A program made the position numbers and the translations under genes. The notes under the pieces are model-generated. The model saw nothing but the letters and a program-made list of their open reading frames with translations. It searched no databases and was not told where the DNA came from. Shown here one piece after another: positions 1 to 7,105 of a stretch of DNA of 32,592 bases (positions are counted from its first letter, which is position 1; the number at the start of each line of letters is the position of its first letter). The stretch is from the IMG/VR virus record IMGVR_UViG_3300031857_018627, positions 1 through 32,592 of that record; one strand, written 5' to 3'. This DNA comes from a virus.

Positions 1-610
1 TTGCCGCTGCTTCAACTTTATCTAAATCTGCATCATATTTTCCTTCTGCAATTGTTCCTTCGTTTGGATATGCTTTATCAACTGCATTAAAGAATTCTTT
101 CTTTTTTTCATCTGAATCTAATTCAGCGGGTGAATTAATTCCGAATTTATCCATTACACCTTTGAAAACTTTTTGGTATTGAGTCATTTCTTCCTCTGTC
201 ATTTCCATCTTAGTTCTCAATTTATTTAAAGATGCCGCCAAATTCATTTTATCTAAACCTATTGCATCGATAACTCTAGCTATAATTTGTAATTTTTGTT
301 GATTATTTATCTTAGCATCTTTCATTCTATCAGTTGCCTGATCAAGTTTAGTTGATATTCCTGCTGGTATATTTGCAGTATTCACATCAGATGCTGCTTC
401 TTTATGGATTTCTTTTAATCTCTCAGATACACCATTCCAAGCCTTTTCAACTTTATTAAAAAAGTCTTTCTTTTCATCATCAGATTGGAAATCAGCGGGT
501 GAATCTACTCCATGCTTTTTAAGCATAGCCTGAAAAAAAGATTGATAATCCTTTTCTTCTTGTACAACCTCACCAACCAATGCTTTTAATTGTTCTCTAG
601 TTATTTTCAT
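1..610 (-). CDS. Partial scaffold/core-like protein with an internal repeat (cut by left edge)
   Basis: An open frame of 203 codons starts at the ATG at 610 and runs off the left edge with no stop. It begins MKITREQLKALVGEVVQEE. Residues 25-58 (FFQAMLKKHGVDSPADF then DEKKDFFNKVEKAW) and 148-181 (VFKGVMDKFGINSPAEL then DEKKKEFFNAVDKAY) are a clear internal repeat, about 123 residues apart. The rest is helical and charged. Its position after portal and two core-like genes suggests a prohead core or scaffold protein. I cannot tell its full length. It begins 5 nt after the previous stop. Confidence 0.7.
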   Translation of the reverse strand, partial: MKITREQLKALVGEVVQEEKDYQSFFQAMLKKHGVDSPADFQSDDEKKDFFNKVEKAWNGVSERLKEIHKEAASDVNTANIPAGISTKLDQATDRMKDAKINNQQKLQIIARVIDAIGLDKMNLAASLNKLRTKMEMTEEEMTQYQKVFKGVMDKFGINSPAELDSDEKKKEFFNAVDKAYPNEGTIAEGKYDADLDKVEAAA

Positions 611-615
611 ACAAA

Positions 616-1068
616 TTACTTTTTAAGATAGGTCACATTTTTACTAATATTCGATAACCTCTCTCTTATTCTATAAATATGGTGATTAGTTCTTTTCCAA
701 AAATTTTCACCTTTCATAGCATTTTCTTTTTTAATTCTACCATACCACTCTAAGAATTTTTCAATTTCATCTAATTTTCTACGAGTTTCTCTAATACCCA
801 ATCCTATTTTTTGGTTTGGAGTTAAAGTATTATCTAATCTTAATTTGTGGAATCGGTTTTCAGTAAGAGAGGTATATCCAGTCAAAGATGCCATTCTCTT
901 AACGTAATCTGATGTATGTTTTCCATCCTTAGAAAAAGCTCTAGGAGTATCATAACCAGCAACATCACCTGTTGTAGTTACTTCTTTTTTTAGGTCTTCA
1001 TCCTCTTCTTTAAGTTCGGAGAGTATTTCTTTTATTTTATTTTTTAATGCTTCTAGCTGATTTGACAT
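616..1068 (-). CDS. Hypothetical protein (150 aa) at the prohead-core position
   Basis: This 150-residue protein has an acidic helical N-terminus (LKNKIKEILSELKEEDEDLKK), then VTTTGDVAGYDTPRAFSKDG, a motif I recall from other T4-like phage prohead or capsid-associated proteins, and a basic helical C-terminal half. It overlaps the preceding gene by 32 nt; no later Met gives a better start. The next gene begins 5 nt after the stop. A function in capsid assembly is suggested only by position. The protease that might process it would lie beyond the left edge. Confidence 0.6.
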   Translation of the reverse strand: MSNQLEALKNKIKEILSELKEEDEDLKKEVTTTGDVAGYDTPRAFSKDGKHTSDYVKRMASLTGYTSLTENRFHKLRLDNTLTPNQKIGLGIRETRRKLDEIEKFLEWYGRIKKENAMKGENFWKRTNHHIYRIRERLSNISKNVTYLKK

Positions 1069-1915
1069 TTTTAATTTCCTTTAATAATTCGTATGTAAGC
1101 ATTAAAACTGAAACCTGCTTTTCGTTATTTTCTTTTAAGAATTTATCGGATTTGAATAACTTTATCATTTCCGAAATTTTTATCTTAGTTACTTTATCAG
1201 TAATATCTTTTGATTCTGTGATTAAAGAAGATAATGCTTTCTTTGCTTCTTCGCTAATAAATTTTGGAAATGTTGATGTATTAGAAACATTATTGATAAA
1301 CTCTCTTAATAAACCTTTTTGAGAGTCATCTAAATTAGAATATTTGCTATTGAAATTTTCGATTAATAATTTGTATGTTAATAATCTTAAATCTTCAGAT
1401 TGTTTTTTGAATTCCTCATATAATTTATCCTGAGGTTTCTTTGTTGCTCTTTCGTTTGTAATGTGTTCTAAAATGGTATTATTAGAATCAATATAGTCTC
1501 TGATTTCTACTTTTCTACCATGTGCTTTACTTTCAAACACCTTATAGATGGAAGCCAATAATTTATAGTTTTGTAAATTAGATGAAAGGAACTTATCCAA
1601 TTCATAGGATTCCTTAATAGTTTTAATAAGGTTATATTTTTCCTTAGCCAACTTAGATTCATCTAATTTCTTTCTTTCCTCAATAACTTCGGATAAAAAT
1701 AATTTAGCATCATCATTTGATGAGAATCTTTCCTTTACAATCCAATTGTATAATTTAAGTTCTTTAGCCAATTCTTTTCTAGAATTGAAAAATTCCTTAA
1801 TAATTTTTTCGGATAGGTTTTTAGTTGAATTAGATAATACCTCCTGGGTAATTTGTTTTACCAATAATTCAAATAAAATAGCCGTATTTTTAAACTTTGA
1901 GTGTTTAACTTTCAT
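1037..1915 (-). CDS. Hypothetical protein at the prohead-core position
   Basis: This 292-residue Lys/Leu/Glu-rich protein is probably all-helical. It begins MKVKHSKFKNTAILFELLVKQ, a start that I have seen in other marine T4-like phages next to the portal. It lies directly after the portal, where T4 has gp67 and gp68 (prohead core proteins) before the protease and scaffold. No catalytic motif is seen. The position and helical, charged composition suit a core or scaffold protein. Its start is preceded by a 79-nt spacer with a 16-bp palindrome and the AT-rich element; the next gene overlaps its end by 32 nt. Confidence 0.6.
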   Translation of the reverse strand: MKVKHSKFKNTAILFELLVKQITQEVLSNSTKNLSEKIIKEFFNSRKELAKELKLYNWIVKERFSSNDDAKLFLSEVIEERKKLDESKLAKEKYNLIKTIKESYELDKFLSSNLQNYKLLASIYKVFESKAHGRKVEIRDYIDSNNTILEHITNERATKKPQDKLYEEFKKQSEDLRLLTYKLLIENFNSKYSNLDDSQKGLLREFINNVSNTSTFPKFISEEAKKALSSLITESKDITDKVTKIKISEMIKLFKSDKFLKENNEKQVSVLMLTYELLKEIKNVKSARSIKK

Positions 1916-1942
1916 TACAAACGTCTGTTTTTACTATTATAT

Positions 1943-1958
1943 ATGTAAATATTTACAT
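1943..1958. promoter_or_regulatory. Perfect 16-bp palindrome, possible operator or hairpin
   Basis: ATGTAAATATTTACAT is a perfect inverted repeat in the 79-nt spacer between the portal and the next gene, between the two TATAAT hexamers. It could be a protein-binding site or a weak hairpin. There is no T-run typical of an intrinsic terminator. In AT-rich DNA such palindromes can also occur by chance. Confidence 0.4.
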
Positions 1959-1959
1959 T

Positions 1960-1971
1960 ATATAAATATTA
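1960..1971 (-). promoter_or_regulatory. AT-rich 12-nt element after the portal gene
   Basis: The coding-strand sequence TAATATTTATAT is 44 nt before the ATG at 1915, followed by a 16-bp palindrome. Two TATAAT hexamers (minus strand at 1957-1962 and 1936-1941) lie in this spacer and could serve as -10 boxes. This is the most promoter-like spacer in the window. Confidence 0.42.
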
Positions 1972-1994
1972 AATAACTTAGGATTACCTATATT

Positions 1995-3941
1995 TTAGAT
2001 ATCCGTTAGAATATTTTTATCATCTAATAAAGAACCACTATCTTCTGATTGAGTATCGATATCCTCATTTAATACCTTTTTTCCATTTTTTTTCTCATAT
2101 CTCGACTGAATTCTTTTTCTAATTGCATCTTTCAAAAATTTTTCTTTCTCAGATACATTTTTTAATTTTGATACCAATCTTTCCTTTCTAGTCTCTCTTC
2201 CAAAGTTACGAGTGATATCATCTTTACCTAATGGATCTCTTCCAAATGCGTTTTCATCAGTTCCACTATCACCTGCTTCTGCTGGCCTTCCCCCTTCTTT
2301 TCCATTTTCCGCACTTGTCTGTGATTTATCTCTTACAACAGCCTCTCCTTCATTTTGAGGTGCTTCTGATTGAGGTGCTTCAGGTTGAGGTGCTTCAGGT
2401 TGAGGTTGCATAGGTGGAGCTTGTTCCGATTGAGGTTCTTCAGCAGGTTGTTCCTCTTGTGGCTGCTCTTCGTATGGATCAACTCCCTCATTTTCAATCT
2501 TTGTCAATCGATTTAAATCAAATGTATCAGTTACAACATCTTCTTTATTTTCAGCAATCTCATCATCAGAAAGTTTGAATATATTTTTATATATCCAATC
2601 GTTTGAAATCATTTTCAATGCTTTCATATCGGTTGCCAATCTTACTTTTTCCGTCCATAAGTTTATTTTCTCCTGCTCATAGATAGTAGATGGGTTAGTT
2701 AATTCTAGTGAAAAATCAACTGCCTCCATTCCTTCAAATCCATTAGCAATTAAGTGAGCAATGGCCACCTGTGTTAGTTCTGAAACTACAACTCTCTGAA
2801 TTCTCTCAATCGTTCTAGCGAAACGAATATCTTCCGCTGCTAATGTAGCTTTACCATTAATATCTTCTTCATACCCTAAGAATGCTTTTGGAACTTTAAG
2901 TGCCGCAAACAATTTAGCTTTTAAGTAATCAATATCTTCAACAGCAGAATAATTTAATCCACTAAGTGTATCAATTTGCGTTCCACTATCTCCACCTCTC
3001 ACCGGCATAAAGAAATCCTCGGTGATGTTCATCATATTGTACTTTAGGTTATAATCCCCAGTTCTTTGATCTTGGAATGGAGTTTTCTTAATCTTATTGA
3101 TAATTTTTTGCATATAGTTATCAACCTCTTGAGGAGGAATGTTACCTATATCAATTTTAAATATTCTTTTTTCAGGTGCTCTCATAATACGATGTATCAT
3201 CATCGCATCTTCCATTAGGGTAATCTGCTTCCATAATCTTCTTGCGTTCTCAATCATCGATTTACCATAAGGTAAATAGTTTGTATCAGAATACAAACGG
3301 AAGTGAGCCATCTCATAGTTATCGTATTCCTTTTTACCTAAGTAATCAGGATCAACAGTAAACTTAATACCAGTTTCATGTCGGTTGATTCTAGATGGGT
3401 CATGTGGATTCTCAGTTCTTTGCGTATGATATACTGATTGTGGAAACACATTTACGACTCCCTCACCCTCAACGATTTCTAATACCAAAAATTGGTCTCC
3501 ATATTTTGTTAAGTTTCTAATCCACGGCCATAGATTGAACTCAATGTTCATTATATCGTAGAAAAGATTATGTAAAACTTCTTTAACATTTTGATTAGAA
3601 GTTTTAATTGTTAATACATCACCAAACTCATTTTTCGTTGTACACTCATCAGCGTAAATATCTAATGCAGATGCAATAATCGGGTCTTGATCCATTGCAT
3701 CATAATCCAAGAATAACTCTCTTCTAATTGTTTGATAAGAGAGTTGAGTTTGTAAAGCATTATACTGATACCCAGTTTGTAATTTATAAAACTTATCTTT
3801 AATAGTTTTTAAATTTGATAATGCCTGGCTACCTTCGGTATCTACAACCTTCGTTTTTCCATCTTCTCTCCTAATAATAACATTAGTAGAGAATAACTTT
3901 CTCATTCTTTCGAAAAACGAATTATTATTTTGTTCTGCCAT
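1995..3941 (-). CDS. 20: Portal protein (gp20-like)
   Basis: This 648-residue protein forms the dodecameric ring at the capsid vertex through which DNA passes. It has the gp20-like region MDQDPIIASALDIYADECTT (about 83-102), LWPWIRNLTKYGDQFLVLE, RIMRAPEKRIFKIDIGNIPP and NGKATLAAEDIRFARTIERIQ, all in order (each quoted in part). T4 gp20 is about 524 aa; this one has a C-terminal extension of about 150 residues starting near residue 490, rich in Pro, Gln and Glu with PQPEA-type repeats, then a charged tail. The start follows an A-rich leader (AAATAAAATG). It is followed by the largest spacer in the window. Confidence 0.93.
   Translation of the reverse strand: MAEQNNNSFFERMRKLFSTNVIIRREDGKTKVVDTEGSQALSNLKTIKDKFYKLQTGYQYNALQTQLSYQTIRRELFLDYDAMDQDPIIASALDIYADECTTKNEFGDVLTIKTSNQNVKEVLHNLFYDIMNIEFNLWPWIRNLTKYGDQFLVLEIVEGEGVVNVFPQSVYHTQRTENPHDPSRINRHETGIKFTVDPDYLGKKEYDNYEMAHFRLYSDTNYLPYGKSMIENARRLWKQITLMEDAMMIHRIMRAPEKRIFKIDIGNIPPQEVDNYMQKIINKIKKTPFQDQRTGDYNLKYNMMNITEDFFMPVRGGDSGTQIDTLSGLNYSAVEDIDYLKAKLFAALKVPKAFLGYEEDINGKATLAAEDIRFARTIERIQRVVVSELTQVAIAHLIANGFEGMEAVDFSLELTNPSTIYEQEKINLWTEKVRLATDMKALKMISNDWIYKNIFKLSDDEIAENKEDVVTDTFDLNRLTKIENEGVDPYEEQPQEEQPAEEPQSEQAPPMQPQPEAPQPEAPQSEAPQNEGEAVVRDKSQTSAENGKEGGRPAEAGDSGTDENAFGRDPLGKDDITRNFGRETRKERLVSKLKNVSEKEKFLKDAIRKRIQSRYEKKNGKKVLNEDIDTQSEDSGSLLDDKNILTDI
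2356..2405 (-). repeat. 15-bp tandem repeat in the portal C-terminal extension
   Basis: About three units of a 15-base repeat (plus-strand unit TGAGGTGCTTCAGGT, first unit with two differences, last unit partial) encode a PQPEA-like five-residue repeat at about portal residues 512-528. The unit length keeps the frame. The repeat probably expands or shrinks by slippage. I see no mobile-element features. Confidence 0.85.
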
Positions 3942-3942
3942 T

Positions 3943-4215
3943 TTATTTATTTTCTATAATTCTGATAATCAAATTACCTTTTCCTTTAATAACTCTATGA
4001 AACTTATGATTTTTTATTTGGATTCGATTCCCTTCTATTAAATCAATTGGTAACTCATCATCTAATTGAATTTTCCAATCCTTTCCACCTAAAACCAAAA
4101 TCTCTCTATCCCACTCATCCTGATGCCACAATAATTCCCTCTCATCAACATCCCCTTTAAATAACCTATATCTTTTAGTATCACTTATAAAAACATCTAT
4201 ATACTTTTCATCCAT
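3943..4215 (-). CDS. Small cupin-like protein (90 aa)
   Basis: This 90-residue protein has RLFKGDVDERELLWHQDEWDREI, a His/Glu/Asp-rich strand, then GKDWKIQLDDELPIDL and NHKFHRVIKGKGNLIIRI (each read in pieces). This is the pattern of a compact cupin or beta-barrel (H...D/E and a late H). Similar small proteins are frequent in marine T4-like phages, as I recall. Function is unknown; an iron or metal site is possible from H31 and H73 but is not shown. It is 1 nt before the portal gene, so they are almost certainly co-translated. A perfect 14-bp palindrome lies in the spacer before it. Confidence 0.6.
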   Translation of the reverse strand: MDEKYIDVFISDTKRYRLFKGDVDERELLWHQDEWDREILVLGGKDWKIQLDDELPIDLIEGNRIQIKNHKFHRVIKGKGNLIIRIIENK

Positions 4216-4225
4216 ACCGAATTTA

Positions 4226-4239
4226 TGAATAATTATTCA
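4226..4239. promoter_or_regulatory. Perfect 14-bp palindrome before the cupin-like gene
   Basis: TGAATAATTATTCA is a perfect inverted repeat in the 39-nt spacer before the ATG at 4215. Its function is unknown, and chance is a serious alternative given the base composition. Confidence 0.25.
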
Positions 4240-4254
4240 ATTTTCCAATTATTT

Positions 4255-4803
4255 CTACCAATATCTATAAGCAGGTTCGGATAATCCCAATTGCTTTGCG
4301 TACTTAGGTAGATTACACGCCCACCATCTGGCAGATGTCTTATCCTTTTCAGTATCACAATTATGTCTAGATGCAAATGCTTTACTAGCCTCTAAATCAT
4401 TTATCTTAACTTTAAGACCAGTAGTATCTCCCCAAGTTATCTTTTTAACACTATCTCCATCTTTTACATAAGCATAGAATTTTTTTGGCCCACCTTTTTT
4501 AGGTTGGTTTAATTCTACATCTTTACCCTGATGCTCAGCTTCTAAAATAGGAAAATCTAACCAAACTTCCTTACCTTCGTAAATACCTCTTTCCCCCAAA
4601 TCAGTTTCTTTAATAAACCAACGGTCTTGAGCATTTTCTAAAACTAATTTATTTTGAATATAAAGTTCTCTAGCACTTTTAAACATTTCAAAGTATTTGG
4701 ATGAACCATATCTATAAATAGATTCATGAAGAGGTGTACCCACCTTTTGGTGATACCTTAATCCCTCATTTATTGTTTCAATATTTTCAACTAAGATTTT
4801 CAT
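4255..4803 (-). CDS. Conserved phage hypothetical protein (182 aa)
   Basis: I chose the ATG at 4803 (start MKILVENIETINEG), because many small T4-like phage proteins begin this way and the upstream ATG at 4827 would overlap the terminase and add a hydrophobic extension. The protein has a middle KKFYAYVKDGDSVKKITWGD segment (in pieces) and a C-terminal block with ASRHNCDTEKDKTSARWWAC and a final YRYW. The RHNC...ARWWAC pattern occurs in many marine T4-like phage proteins in my memory, with no known function. It lies between terminase and portal, so a capsid or packaging role is possible. The spacer before it carries the AT-rich element. Confidence 0.7.
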   Translation of the reverse strand: MKILVENIETINEGLRYHQKVGTPLHESIYRYGSSKYFEMFKSARELYIQNKLVLENAQDRWFIKETDLGERGIYEGKEVWLDFPILEAEHQGKDVELNQPKKGGPKKFYAYVKDGDSVKKITWGDTTGLKVKINDLEASKAFASRHNCDTEKDKTSARWWACNLPKYAKQLGLSEPAYRYW

Positions 4804-4805
4804 AC

Positions 4806-4817
4806 ATATAAATATTA
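4806..4817 (-). promoter_or_regulatory. AT-rich 12-nt element before the 182-aa hypothetical gene
   Basis: The coding-strand sequence TAATATTTATAT lies 2 nt before the ATG at 4803 and overlaps the TAA stop of the terminase. If it were a conventional promoter, the message would be nearly leaderless, which is a reason for caution. Confidence 0.38.
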
Positions 4818-6398
4818 GAATAGCCACCTTATATCTTCATTTCCCTCGCCAATATTCATTTCATACGGATTTGCTCTCATTCTTTCGTTTGCAGAACCCA
4901 TTGAGAAACCTGTTGTGGAAATTGAGTTAATGGCAACTTTTGCCAAATCCATTCTCTCTTGTCTCAATCTTAATGCGGTATCTCTTACCCATAATCCAAT
5001 TGAGAATGCCATTACCAAGTCATCATTATAACCTCTCATAGCCTCAGCCCTATTTGTGTACCAAATAAAAGTAAATAACTCATCAATTAATCTCAACGAT
5101 TGAACTATTACTTCTTTATTTCGAAAATACTCATCTAACTTAGATATAATCAGAGGACGAGTTTTTGCAGATGTTGTAAATCCTGCTACCTGTCTTCTTT
5201 CTTCTGCATTAAATTTGTTTGTGTATTGTTTTTCAATATCAATGTATTTGTAATCTTGAGTTTGATAATAAAGGTTCTGATAGTTTCTATCAATTACTTG
5301 TTGGATTACTGCCCAACCAATATTCGCATTTTCTATTACTAATAATGCATTATTCCACTCAGTTCCAACTGCCACCAAAAAATTACCATAATCTTTGGTT
5401 TCCATTTTACCCCTATATTCGGCTACTTGCACATTATTTACTACATCAAAAACGTGAAATGCAGAATAATCTGAACCATCACCTCTCGCCACGTCGGCTA
5501 CAACCATATATGATTTTTGATAATCAGGATATTCCCATTTCCAATAATTTCCATCAAATCCACTTTTTTCTATTGGCTCTTTAACAAATGTTTCTTTATA
5601 CCACATTAACAGTTCCGGTGGAATAACGGTGTCACCAGATGAAATAAAATCGCAATCGCATTCTTGCGCTGCCAACTTTTCTCCCAATACTTTTGTTTGC
5701 TCATCTCTCCATCTTTGGTCTCTTTCAGGATGAACAGTCCAATGTAGATAGATTGGATTGAATTCGTTTGTCCCTTCTTCCGCGCCAACCCACTGTTGAT
5801 GAAACCAGTTACCCACACCATTAGGAGTAGAAAGTGCTATACAACTACCACCGGTTGATAGGGCAGGAGTTGCAGATGCCCAAATCTCATTGATATCTGG
5901 TACGAATGCCGCTTCATCGACAACTAATAGTGATAAGGCTTCAGAACGACCAGCATCAGGTGAAGATGGAATTGCTTTTACTTGTGAACCATTTACTAAT
6001 CTTAATGATAGTTTATTATCTTCCTGTGTTGCAACTTTTAACCAACTCGGTAAGTTATCATACATAACCCTTACCTTAGTTACTAAGTTTTTAGCAACCT
6101 CTTGCTTAATCGCAATTACAAGTACGTTATAATCCTGATTAAATATCATCTTCCACAATGAGTAACCTGCGGTCAATGTGGAGATACCCGTCTGACGTGA
6201 TTTTAATACAATGTTGTATCGGTGATCTTTAAATTGATTTAAAGTTTTTTCTTGATAAGGAAATAATTCAAAACGTAGCTTTCCTTTTGTAGGATGCTGA
6301 ATCTTACAATACTTTTTCATAAAATATACCGGATCAGCGGCACATTTTTTGTATTCTTCTCTGATTACATCCTTTAATGATAATCCTTTATCTTGCAT
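4815..6398 (-). CDS. 17: Terminase large subunit (gp17-like)
   Basis: This 527-residue packaging motor protein has an N-terminal ATPase and a C-terminal nuclease. Walker A is KSRQTGIST (66-74), a deviant form with its Lys at the start, as in lambda gpA, instead of the GK(T/S) of T4 gp17. Walker B is LLVVDEAAF (157-165, D161 E162), and the coupling motif is ALSTPNG (188-194). The RNase H-like nuclease shows VVADVARGDGSD (D302), LVIENANIG (E356) and GYNDDLVMAF (D459/D460), the usual acidic triad. It pumps DNA through the portal. The stop codon lies in the AT-rich element in front of the next gene. Confidence 0.95.
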   Translation of the reverse strand: MQDKGLSLKDVIREEYKKCAADPVYFMKKYCKIQHPTKGKLRFELFPYQEKTLNQFKDHRYNIVLKSRQTGISTLTAGYSLWKMIFNQDYNVLVIAIKQEVAKNLVTKVRVMYDNLPSWLKVATQEDNKLSLRLVNGSQVKAIPSSPDAGRSEALSLLVVDEAAFVPDINEIWASATPALSTGGSCIALSTPNGVGNWFHQQWVGAEEGTNEFNPIYLHWTVHPERDQRWRDEQTKVLGEKLAAQECDCDFISSGDTVIPPELLMWYKETFVKEPIEKSGFDGNYWKWEYPDYQKSYMVVADVARGDGSDYSAFHVFDVVNNVQVAEYRGKMETKDYGNFLVAVGTEWNNALLVIENANIGWAVIQQVIDRNYQNLYYQTQDYKYIDIEKQYTNKFNAEERRQVAGFTTSAKTRPLIISKLDEYFRNKEVIVQSLRLIDELFTFIWYTNRAEAMRGYNDDLVMAFSIGLWVRDTALRLRQERMDLAKVAINSISTTGFSMGSANERMRANPYEMNIGEGNEDIRWLF

Positions 6399-7068
6399 TA
6401 AATAATCTATTTAGAATTGGATTGTCTAAATCTTTTAGTTTAGCCTCATACATAACTATATCCTCTTCCAATTCTACTAATCCTTTTTCTATATTTTGAA
6501 TCTCCAATTCCATATCAGCTTTCATTTCCTCCATAGGCTTTGGTAAATGCCAAATTTCAATTCTACCATCTTCTAATATCTGCTCATAAAATGGTTTTAA
6601 TTCTTTAATGCCATCTTCTATTTGTTTTTTTGCTTCTTTTGCCTGAGAAATAGCTCTTCCAAAAATTCTAAAATTCTTATATTCATCAAAAACATTTAGC
6701 TTTTTTGCTTCGAAATCCATCTCCAAATTACAATCAATGCAAAATCCAGACTGTTTTATAAGAAGTTTATCATTTGGGCCATATTTTTGTTTTTGACAAG
6801 ATTCATTAGCACAATTTTCTTTATCTCTCAAAAACTCTCTAATAGATTGAAATACTTCGTGATTTTTACCGGTTTTTAAAACATACCCCTCTTTTTGTTC
6901 ATATTGGTATGTATCATCTTCCCACTTTTCTCCTACTTTTCTTTTAATGTGAGGATTGGATTTTTCATATCCAAAAGATTTTGATGGGTCTTCCCCTCTG
7001 AATACATAATCCACCAATTCTCGGCGGGTTTTATGCATTAAATCCTTTTTAAATTCTTTTTTTGCCAT
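6388..7068 (-). CDS. Zinc-finger protein upstream of terminase, candidate small terminase subunit
   Basis: This 226-residue protein has a likely zinc site made of C86 and C91 (CANESC) and C110 and C113 (CIDC), and a long charged helical region in the last 90 residues likely to form a coiled coil (many Glu/Leu heptads). It overlaps the large terminase start by 11 nt, the position of gp16 in T4-like phages. T4 gp16 is a smaller DNA-binding oligomer without an evident zinc finger, so the assignment is by position and by its DNA-binding-like composition. It may alternatively be an unrelated DNA-associated factor. AAAGG just before its ATG is one of the few Shine-Dalgarno-like sequences here. Confidence 0.5.
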   Translation of the reverse strand: MAKKEFKKDLMHKTRRELVDYVFRGEDPSKSFGYEKSNPHIKRKVGEKWEDDTYQYEQKEGYVLKTGKNHEVFQSIREFLRDKENCANESCQKQKYGPNDKLLIKQSGFCIDCNLEMDFEAKKLNVFDEYKNFRIFGRAISQAKEAKKQIEDGIKELKPFYEQILEDGRIEIWHLPKPMEEMKADMELEIQNIEKGLVELEEDIVMYEAKLKDLDNPILNRLFNAR

Positions 7069-7105
7069 AACCTTTATATATGTATATATATTGAAAAAAT
7101 TGTGA

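Noticed and set aside
671-680. TATAAATA-like sequence as a T4 late promoter
   Set aside because: It lies inside a coding region and points away from the genes. Such octamers are expected by chance in DNA this AT-rich; only the 12-nt spacer copies were kept.
1047-1322. Plus-strand open frame of 91 codons
   Set aside because: It is antisense to the prohead-core-position gene and rich in Phe/Leu/Ser, as expected of the reverse strand of a Lys/Glu-rich protein.
1916-1994. Intrinsic terminator after the portal gene
   Set aside because: The palindrome is all A/T in its core with no GC stem and is not followed by a clear T-run on the coding strand.
2356-2405. 15-bp repeats as a CRISPR array or origin iterons
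   Set aside because: The units have no spacers, are in frame and encode a PQPEA-like protein repeat in the portal.
5219-5584. Plus-strand open frame of 121 codons
   Set aside because: It lies wholly inside the large terminase on the other strand, is low-complexity in composition and has no recognisable motif. It is a shadow of a well-supported gene.
5606-5821. Second minus-strand frame within the terminase
   Set aside because: It is out of frame with motif-bearing terminase sequence and has no conserved features.
7074-7092. TATATATGTATATATA stretch as a palindrome or a fifth copy of the 12-nt element
   Set aside because: It is not a perfect inverted repeat and matches the element only loosely, so it is probably simple AT alternation.
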